A stretch of DNA of 11,979 nucleotides from Chthoniobacter sp. (lineage in GTDB: Bacteria > Verrucomicrobiota > Verrucomicrobiia > Chthoniobacterales > Chthoniobacteraceae): NCBI GenBank assembly GCA_025352865.1, contig JANXSB010000564.1:1-11979 (forward strand), given 5' to 3'. The notes under the pieces are model-generated. The model saw only the letters and a list, made by a program, of their open reading frames with translations, did not search any database and had not been told where the DNA came from. Made by a program: the position numbers and the translations under genes. Numbering within the stretch: the stretch's first letter is position 1; each line of letters starts with the position of its first letter. Of the stretch, positions 1 to 5,630 are shown one piece after another.

Positions 1-24
1 GTCGGTTAAGCGCATGGGGGCTCC

Positions 25-609
25 ATGAATCTGCCGAACCAACTCACCGTCGCGCGCTTTTTCCTGACGATCATTTTCGTCGCGGCGCTCTCGTCGGGAT
101 GGCGCTTCGGCTGCACCACCGGGCTCGTCGTGTTCATCGCGGCGGGGGTGACGGATTATTTCGACGGCGCGATCGCGCGGCGGCGGAATCTGGTGACGGA
201 TTTCGGCAAACTCATGGATCCGCTGGCGGACAAAATCATGATCGCGGCGGCCTTCATCTGCCTCGTGCCGCGAAACGCGTTTCCGGCGTGGGCGGCGATT
301 GTCATCATCAGCCGCGAGTTCCTCATCACGGGCCTGCGCCTGCTCGCCGCGAGCAAAGGCGTGGTGCTGTCCTCGGAGCGCCTGGGGAAGCACAAGACGG
401 TGTGGCAGATTGTGACGGTGATTTATTTTCTGATCCTGCTCGCGCTCCAGGAATCGGAACGCGCGGGGCTGATTCCCGCGACGCTGCTGACGGCGTTCCC
501 GCAGGCGTGGTCCTACGGCGGATTCCTGCTCTACCTCGCGCTCGCGCTGACGCTCTACTCGGGCTTCGGCTACCTGTGGAAACACCGCGCGCTCATCGCC
601 AGCGCGTAG
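25..609 (+). CDS. pgsA: CDP-diacylglycerol--glycerol-3-phosphate 3-phosphatidyltransferase
   Basis: This inner-membrane enzyme makes phosphatidylglycerophosphate from CDP-diacylglycerol and sn-glycerol-3-phosphate, the committed step to phosphatidylglycerol and cardiolipin. The 194-residue length is normal for the family. The CDP-alcohol phosphotransferase signature D-x2-D-G-x2-A-R-x8-G-x3-D-x3-D is complete: D44, D47-G48, A51-R52, G61, D65 and D69. Several hydrophobic segments surround it (about residues 10-22, 31-43, 70-82, 134-146 and 170-187), as expected for a polytopic protein. The N-terminus MNLPNQLTVARF is typical of PgsA and supports the start. Upstream, bases 1-9 read Val-Gly-stop in frame 1 and could be the tail of a preceding gene 15 bp away, but two codons cannot identify it. 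A GGGGG run at 15-19 is the only purine-rich candidate for a ribosome site. A different CDP-alcohol transferase is possible but less likely given the length and N-terminus. Confidence 0.95.
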   Translation: MNLPNQLTVARFFLTIIFVAALSSGWRFGCTTGLVVFIAAGVTDYFDGAIARRRNLVTDFGKLMDPLADKIMIAAAFICLVPRNAFPAWAAIVIISREFLITGLRLLAASKGVVLSSERLGKHKTVWQIVTVIYFLILLALQESERAGLIPATLLTAFPQAWSYGGFLLYLALALTLYSGFGYLWKHRALIASA

Positions 610-842
610 GCTCTTTTTCCGCGTGCCTGAGGGCATGGACGGGAGTTCGCCGCGCGGCCAGCGGGAATCGCGGGCGGATTATTTTCGACGGGGAATCAAC
701 AAAACCGGATCAGCCGTGTCTGTGAGCCGGACGAGTTTCGCGCGAGGCAAATTATCTGTTGCTTCGCAGCCGCCCTCCGTCTAATCCCCTCCCGCCCAAC
801 CAGCCCCGTCGTTTTCCACTCACCGCTTTCCTCCCGCATCCC
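610..842. other. Gap between pgsA and the export operon
   Basis: This 233-bp stretch has no supportable gene. It is where a promoter for the three-gene export operon would be expected. An AT-rich patch around 748-758 (AAATTATCTG) is the best visible candidate for a -10 region, but no convincing -35 box sits at the proper distance. The last 60 bases before the ATG at 843 are rich in C and T and contain TTTCCTCCC instead of a Shine-Dalgarno sequence. No clear terminator hairpin with a T-run was seen after pgsA. Confidence 0.4.
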
Positions 843-2528
843 ATGATTTTTCGCCGGCCCTTGTGGGTCATTCTTACGATTGGCTGCTGCTCGCTGGCAC
901 CGACCCAGGCGCAGGAGAATACCACCGGCGGCACGGCGTCTCCGGGCGGCGGTGCGAGTTCGGCTTTCGGATCTCCGACGCCGGGTGGGACGGGCGCGGG
1001 GACGGGGGAAACGGCTCCCGGCACCGGCAGCAGCAGTGCTTTTGGAACGAAGCCTCCGGGCACGGGAACGACCACGGAGCCGGGCGCGAAAAAGCCGGGA
1101 ACCGGTACGAATGCCGGGACGGACGGCCATGGCAATGCGAACGGCGCGGCTTCGACCTTTGGCGACGAGCAGACGGGGAAGAAAAAACCGGCCGACGCGG
1201 AGGCGACGTTCACGATTCCCGGCGGCTATGGCAAACCGGCGCAGCAGTTCACGGCGGGCGAGGGGCGGCTGGCGCGGCCGAAGTTTCGCTACACGGGTTC
1301 GCTGCAGTTCGGGTATGACGACAATATCTTCCAGGCACCGACCAACTCGGCGACGCAGGACATCGTCGTGACGGTGCCGGAGAGTGCGGCCATTCCGACG
1401 CGGACGGAGGTGGGAATCGGGCCCAATGGCGAAGTCCAGACGGTGACGATCCCAGGCACCGCTGCGAAGACGCGGAAGATCGTCATTCCCGGAGGGGCGG
1501 GACAGCAGCGGATCGGCAGCTTTCTGGCGCGGCCCAGCGTGGGTTTCGATGTGCAGTTTGCGTCGCGAAAGACGCTTTTCACTTTCGACATCAGGACGGG
1601 CGCGGACGTGTACTGGGACCGGCCCGGCAAGGACGTGGATTATTCGGGTTCGGTGTCGCTGATGTATCTCCGTCGGCTCACGCCCCGCCTGCAATTCACG
1701 GCCAATGTCGGTGCGAGTTACCAGACGCAACCGGACCTGAGCCAGGTCAATACGTCCACGCGGCAGGCTGGTTCCTTCCTTAGTGCAACGAGCAAGATCG
1801 ATATGTCGTACCGGATCACGCCGCGGGTCAGCATCGTGGCCAGCGCCAGCTACAATGCCGTGCGTTACCAGGACACGGCGCAGCAGTCGGGCGACTATGG
1901 CGAGACGGTTTTCGGCACGGAGCTGCGGTATCTTTTTTCCCCCCGCCTCACCCTTTTGGGCGAAGTGCGCTATAGCTCGATTGCGTATGCCAACACCCAG
2001 GCCCGCGACGCGCACACGCTCTTCCTGCTGCTCGGCGGCGAGATCACGCTCAGCCGGCGCTTCAGCTCCACGGTGCGCCTGGGGGCCAGCGAGCGCAGTT
2101 TCGACCAGGGTGGCGGCAGCGCCAGTTCGCCGTACGGGGAGCTGACTCTCAGCTACCAGCTCGCCAAGGCCACCATCATCCGCTTCAACGGACGCTATGG
2201 TTTTGAAGAGCCGCCGGATGCCCAGAGCAAGCTGCTCTCGCTCCGCTCCGGACTGAGTCTGGGGCAGTCCTTTTCGCCGCGGCTGCGCGGCACGTTGGGG
2301 CTCAATTACGTGCGGCAGACGACGACCACCACCCCGGTCGCCGCCGGCACCCTGCCGGAGGCGAAATCGACGATCAACACGGTCGATTCGACCATCGGGT
2401 TTGAATACAACCTGAACCGCGAATGGACGCTGAATGCGAACTACAGTTACTCGCGGGAGTTTGGGACAAATTCGCTCCGAGACTACGACCGGAACCGGGT
2501 TTTCGTGGGTGCAGCCTATGATTTTTGA
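843..2528 (+). CDS. Outer-membrane beta-barrel protein of an exopolysaccharide operon
   Basis: Predicted 561-residue outer-membrane barrel, similar in style to the putative beta-barrel porin 2 / EpsL-type proteins of exopolysaccharide operons. Residues 1-24 (MIFRRPLWVI... to AQA) form a signal peptide, which fixes the start at 843; the frame is open further upstream, but that part does not resemble a leader. Residues 25-120 are a Gly/Thr/Pro/Ser-rich low-complexity tether with three S-x-A/T-F-G boxes at 37-43, 62-68 and 101-107. The barrel begins near 149 with the characteristic GYDDNIF box (157-163). A polar loop of roughly 50 residues follows the first strand, then many alternating amphipathic strands up to the C-terminal aromatic ending YDF. 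It is the first gene of a set with the Wzc-like kinase and OPX protein, so it most likely forms the outer-membrane polymer pore. A structural rather than conducting role cannot be excluded. Confidence 0.82.
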   Translation: MIFRRPLWVILTIGCCSLAPTQAQENTTGGTASPGGGASSAFGSPTPGGTGAGTGETAPGTGSSSAFGTKPPGTGTTTEPGAKKPGTGTNAGTDGHGNANGAASTFGDEQTGKKKPADAEATFTIPGGYGKPAQQFTAGEGRLARPKFRYTGSLQFGYDDNIFQAPTNSATQDIVVTVPESAAIPTRTEVGIGPNGEVQTVTIPGTAAKTRKIVIPGGAGQQRIGSFLARPSVGFDVQFASRKTLFTFDIRTGADVYWDRPGKDVDYSGSVSLMYLRRLTPRLQFTANVGASYQTQPDLSQVNTSTRQAGSFLSATSKIDMSYRITPRVSIVASASYNAVRYQDTAQQSGDYGETVFGTELRYLFSPRLTLLGEVRYSSIAYANTQARDAHTLFLLLGGEITLSRRFSSTVRLGASERSFDQGGGSASSPYGELTLSYQLAKATIIRFNGRYGFEEPPDAQSKLLSLRSGLSLGQSFSPRLRGTLGLNYVRQTTTTTPVAAGTLPEAKSTINTVDSTIGFEYNLNREWTLNANYSYSREFGTNSLRDYDRNRVFVGAAYDF

Positions 2529-2634
2529 ACGGATTCGCCTGTCGGCAATCCAAGTTTGCCCTTCGCCCGTTCACGGACGACTTTCCTGACGCACCCACTT
2601 TGCGCATCACCCCCATTCCATTACCAGCTCTCCT

Positions 2635-4770
2635 ATGAACGATACCAACGAGGTCAAACTTCACTTCCTCGACTACTGGCGCGTGGTCAAAGTCCGCATG
2701 GGCCTCATCCTGCTCACTTTTTTCCTCGTCATGGTCACGGCGGGTGTGACGACGTATTTCCTGCCGCGCGAATATTTCTCGAAGGTGCAGATGGAGGTGA
2801 AGCCGGACGGCACCGGACCAATCGGGGTTTTTGGCAGCGGCATGGCGCGCAGCTATGACCCGCAGTTTGTCGCCACGCAGTTTCAAATCCTCCAAACCAC
2901 GGAGATTCTCTACCCGGTGATCGAGCGGCTGGAATTGGTCAAGGAATTCTCCCCGGTCGGCCAGAAACTGGGGATGGAACAGGTCTGCCGCCGCCTCCGG
3001 CGGGCGATGCTGCTCCATGACGTGCGCAATACCGCGCTGATCGACGTCGGTATCTTTGACATCAACTCGCAGCGCGCGGCGAACATCGCCAACACCATCG
3101 GCGTCGTCTATGTGGAGCGCCGCCGGGCGGATTTGCAGAAGAGCGTGGATCGCGGTCTCGAACAGGTGCAGGAGGAAGTCACCAAACAGCGGGCGGCGGT
3201 CCTCACGGCGAGCAGCGATGCCGCCAAACTGCGCACGCAGGGCGGGATCACCGATCCCGATCCCGACCGGGAGAACACCCTGCTGGGTGGCGGGGAAGGC
3301 GTGCTCGACTTTGACCAGAAGGAACTCAACCTACAGACGAGCAAAGTCAGCAGTCTGAAACTCCAGTTGGACTTGATCCAGAAGTTGAAACCCGAGGAAT
3401 TGCCGGGGGCCTTCCGCATGATGGGCCTCCAAGATCCCAATGTGGACCGGACGGACAACATCATCCGGGAATTGAGCGTGGAAGAGAAGCGGCTGCTGAG
3501 TTCCGGCGTGGGGGAAAATCATCCGCGCGTTGCCTCCCTGCGCGGGCAGGTGGTCGTCTATAACACCCAGTTGCAAAACGCGCTCAACGGACAACTCAGA
3601 GGCTTTGCCAACACCTACGCTTTGGAGGCCAAGAAACTTGGCGATCTTCAGCTCAAGGTCGAGGCCTCGGGCAAAGCGCAGATCGATGAGAAAACGAAGA
3701 TGAAGGACTACATCGACGCCAAGAACCGCTACCTTCAGGAGCGGCGGATTCTTGAAAGCTCTGAGGTCAACCTCAAGGCCGAGCGAATGAAAAGAGGCCT
3801 CGACTTGGAGCCCGCGAAGATCTGGGAAAAAGCCGAGGTTTCGCTCAACCCGGCCCGGCCGGACGTGCTGACTTTCATGAGCATCGCGGCGATCATCGGC
3901 CTCATCGTCGGTGTCGGTCTCGCCTTCTTCATCGAATACCTCGACACCAGCGTGAAGACCCTCGACGACGTCGAGCGCTTCCTCCAGATTCCGGTGCTCG
4001 CCGTCATCCCCAAGGACATCACCGTCCTCATGAAAACGACCGGCGATTCTCCCGACGCCGAAGCCTACCGCATTCTCCGGGCGAATATCGAATTCAACAA
4101 GCCCTTCCGCGACGCCAATACCTTCACTCTCATCAGCGGCGGCCCCGGCGAGGGCAAGTCCACGACGATCAACAACCTCGCCTTCACCTGCGCCAAGGGC
4201 GGCTACAACGTCCTCGTCGTCGATGCCGATTTGCGCCGCGCCACGCAGCACAAATTCTTTGATGTGAGTAATGACTTCGGGCTCACCGACTACCTCATGG
4301 GCCGCGCCGAGATCGACGAAATCGTCAAGACGACAAAGATCGACAACCTGTCCATCGTCCCCGCCGGCCAGTTGCCCAACGATTCCGTGGGCATCCTCAA
4401 CTCCCAGCGGATGACCGACCTCATCGCCAAGCTCAAGCAGCAGTACGACCTCGTCTTTTTCGACTCGCCGCCCATCCTCGGCGTGAGCGACGGCTCGGTG
4501 CTCGCGAGCGAAGTGGACATGACCATCATGGTCGTGCAGCACCGCCGCTTCCCGCGCGCCATGCTCCAGCGGGTCAAGCAGGCCGTCCTCGGCGTCGGCG
4601 GACGCCTCATCGGCGTCGTGCTCAACAACGTCGATTCCAAGCACGACGACGGCTACTCCTACTACAACAGCTACAACGAATACTACGGTGCGCGCCGCGA
4701 AACCCCGCGCATCGAGACCGCCGCCCCGCAGCTCGCCCGCCCGCGTCCGGGCGCGCGCGAAGACTACTAA
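2635..4770 (+). CDS. Wzc-type polysaccharide co-polymerase / tyrosine autokinase
   Basis: Inner-membrane protein of 711 residues that sets polymer chain length and couples synthesis to export through cycles of autophosphorylation. The N-terminal Wzz domain starts after a transmembrane helix at about 22-43. A long periplasmic helical region (about 165-400) follows, then the proline-containing segment NPARPD (405-410) and a second transmembrane helix at about 411-433. The cytoplasmic BY-kinase domain carries an oligomerisation motif EAYRILR (476-482), Walker A SGGPGEGKST (501-510, Lys508), Walker A' VLVVDADLRR (526-535) and Walker B LVFFDSPP (606-613). The tail holds a tyrosine cluster (Y674, 676, 677, 680, 683, 684) and ends in Y711; these are the expected phosphorylation sites. 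Walker and Wzz parts are fused, as in proteobacterial Wzc, not split as in many Gram-positives. It lies 106 bp after the barrel gene and 13 bp before the OPX gene. No Wzb-like phosphatase is present in the window. The leader reads CTCTCCT directly before the ATG, with no Shine-Dalgarno site. Confidence 0.95.
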   Translation: MNDTNEVKLHFLDYWRVVKVRMGLILLTFFLVMVTAGVTTYFLPREYFSKVQMEVKPDGTGPIGVFGSGMARSYDPQFVATQFQILQTTEILYPVIERLELVKEFSPVGQKLGMEQVCRRLRRAMLLHDVRNTALIDVGIFDINSQRAANIANTIGVVYVERRRADLQKSVDRGLEQVQEEVTKQRAAVLTASSDAAKLRTQGGITDPDPDRENTLLGGGEGVLDFDQKELNLQTSKVSSLKLQLDLIQKLKPEELPGAFRMMGLQDPNVDRTDNIIRELSVEEKRLLSSGVGENHPRVASLRGQVVVYNTQLQNALNGQLRGFANTYALEAKKLGDLQLKVEASGKAQIDEKTKMKDYIDAKNRYLQERRILESSEVNLKAERMKRGLDLEPAKIWEKAEVSLNPARPDVLTFMSIAAIIGLIVGVGLAFFIEYLDTSVKTLDDVERFLQIPVLAVIPKDITVLMKTTGDSPDAEAYRILRANIEFNKPFRDANTFTLISGGPGEGKSTTINNLAFTCAKGGYNVLVVDADLRRATQHKFFDVSNDFGLTDYLMGRAEIDEIVKTTKIDNLSIVPAGQLPNDSVGILNSQRMTDLIAKLKQQYDLVFFDSPPILGVSDGSVLASEVDMTIMVVQHRRFPRAMLQRVKQAVLGVGGRLIGVVLNNVDSKHDDGYSYYNSYNEYYGARRETPRIETAAPQLARPRPGAREDY

Positions 4771-4783
4771 CCCTCCTCCTGCC

Positions 4784-5341
4784 ATGCGCCACCTCAGCCT
4801 CTTCCTCGTCCTCCTCAGTCTCCTCACCCCGCAGCTTCGTGCCGCCGAGGCCCCCGCCACGCTGCGTTCCGGTGATGTTTTCGACATGAAACTAACGGGC
4901 ATGCCACGGGAAATCGTTGAAGACATCGCCAACATCCAATACACCGTCGGCCCGGATGGAACCGTGAACATCCCGCTCATCGGCAAGACCAAGGCCAGCG
5001 GACTGACCTCGACCCAGTTGGAGGATGCGATTCAGGCGAAATTCATCGCCGACAAAATCTTCACCAAGCCCACGGTGATCATCAATGTCGCGCAGGGCGC
5101 GCGCTCCATTTCGTTGAGCGGGGGCGTGCGGCAGGCCGGGAGGCAGCCATGGACTTCAGATTTGACGCTCGTCTCGGCGATCGGCAACGCCGGCGACCTC
5201 AATGACTTTGCCAGTGGCAAAGGAATCCGCGTGATCCGCGAGGGGAAGGTCTTCGGGACTTACAACCTCAAGGAGATCAGCAAAGATCCCGCCAAAGATC
5301 CGAAGCTGCTCCCGGGCGATCAGGTGATCGTGCCGCAGTAA
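4784..5341 (+). CDS. Short polysaccharide export (OPX) protein, Poly_export + SLBB
   Basis: Periplasmic polysaccharide-export protein of only 185 residues (Wza is close to 380). A signal peptide spans about 1-20 (MRHLSLFLVLLSLLTPQLRA) and lacks a lipobox cysteine, so this is not an obvious lipoprotein. Residues about 27-104 are the Poly_export domain, beginning LRSGDVFDMKL, with VGPDGTVNIPLIGKTKASG in the middle. Residues about 106-155 are one SLBB domain (ISLSGGVRQAG...LVSAIGNAGDL). The chain ends at LLPGDQVIVPQ, without the C-terminal helix that forms the outer-membrane pore in Wza. The start at 4784 is chosen for the signal peptide; the open frame extends upstream into the kinase gene but has no leader there. 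The 13-bp gap after the kinase stop shows co-transcription. Such truncated OPX proteins are thought to need a partner beta-barrel, and one is encoded two genes upstream. Confidence 0.9.
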   Translation: MRHLSLFLVLLSLLTPQLRAAEAPATLRSGDVFDMKLTGMPREIVEDIANIQYTVGPDGTVNIPLIGKTKASGLTSTQLEDAIQAKFIADKIFTKPTVIINVAQGARSISLSGGVRQAGRQPWTSDLTLVSAIGNAGDLNDFASGKGIRVIREGKVFGTYNLKEISKDPAKDPKLLPGDQVIVPQ

Positions 5342-5403
5342 GAGGGCGACTAAAGAGACGACTGCGTGCGCAAGACAAAAAGTAAGATTCCAACGACCAC
5401 GCC

Positions 5404-5428
5404 GACTTTTTAGAAACCCTCTTAGAGG
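5404..5428 (+). repeat. Left imperfect direct repeat flanking the palindromic element
   Basis: This 25-bp sequence begins GACTTTTTAGA and ends with the small palindrome CCCTCTTAGAGG. It is repeated in the same orientation at 5603-5630 with a few substitutions and three extra bases. The two copies bracket the long palindrome at 5451-5592. They may be a target duplication from an insertion, or two copies of a terminator-like sequence. Confidence 0.6.
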
Positions 5429-5450
5429 GCGTCTCAAAATTCAAATCGCG

Positions 5451-5592
5451 GGTCATCCTGAGCGGAGTTTTGGTCGGCTTTGCGACCAAAACGCAGTCGC
5501 AGGATCCCGTGGAATCGCCGCTGACGCCGCTCGTGACTCCACGGGATCCTTCGACTGCGCTTCGCCAAGCCGAAGCTCCGCTCAGGATGACC
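5451..5592. repeat. 142-bp palindromic element made of two head-to-head repeat units
   Basis: The outer 17 bases are a perfect inverted repeat: GGTCATCCTGAGCGGAG at 5451-5467 and its complement at 5576-5592. Further in, 5492-5512 and 5539-5559 are inverted copies with 20 of 21 positions matching (CGCAGTCG, A/C, AGGATCCCGTGG). Between these arms each half has its own hairpin. In the left half it is TTTTGGTCG (5468-5476) against CGACCAAAA (5483-5491) with a GCTTTG loop. In the right half, read on the minus strand, it is CTTCG against CGAAG with a GCTTGG loop. The element sits between two convergent genes and encodes nothing. A related unit occurs at 7980-8026. The form is that of a REP/MITE-like dispersed intergenic repeat. 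No transposase is nearby. Confidence 0.85.
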
Positions 5593-5598
5593 GCAGTT

Positions 5599-5625
5599 GG
5601 GGGAGTTTTTAGACCCCCCTCTTTT
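5599..5625 (+). terminator. Probable intrinsic terminator of the export operon
   Basis: A GGGGG run at 5599-5603 can pair with the C-run at 5614-5619 around an A/T-rich loop, followed by TCTTTT at 5620-5625. This has the hairpin plus T-run form of a rho-independent terminator for + strand transcripts, although it lies about 260 bp after the OPX stop. It overlaps the right direct repeat and the stop codon of the convergent glgE gene. On the minus strand the hairpin has no following T-run, so it would serve the + strand best. Confidence 0.45.
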
Positions 5626-5630
5626 AGAGG
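5603..5630 (+). repeat. Right imperfect direct repeat, overlapping the glgE stop codon
   Basis: This 28-bp copy of the sequence at 5404-5428 begins GAGTTTTTAGA and ends in CCTCTTTTAGAGG. The last seven bases (5624-5630) contain the glgE stop and the codon before it, so this copy is partly coding. Differences from the left copy are C to G at the third base, AA to CCC in the middle, and two extra T residues in the small palindrome. Confidence 0.6.

Noticed and set aside
696..2015. Minus-strand open frame (439 residues) opposite the beta-barrel gene
   Set aside because: Arg-rich composition, no domain, and antisense to a gene with leader peptide and barrel features.
4688..4783. Earlier start for the OPX gene inside the kinase gene
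   Set aside because: The extra 32 residues are Arg/Pro-rich shadow sequence of the kinase tail, and the signal peptide begins at the ATG at 4784.
3331..4992. Long minus-strand open frame (553 residues) opposite the kinase gene
   Set aside because: It is antisense to the clearly recognised Wzc-like gene, has composition typical of a GC-rich shadow (Val/Asp/Glu/Gly-rich) and no family resemblance.
5342..5630. CRISPR array or tRNA in the convergent intergenic region
   Set aside because: The repeats are inverted and few, with no regular spacers, and no cloverleaf or T-loop sequence was found.
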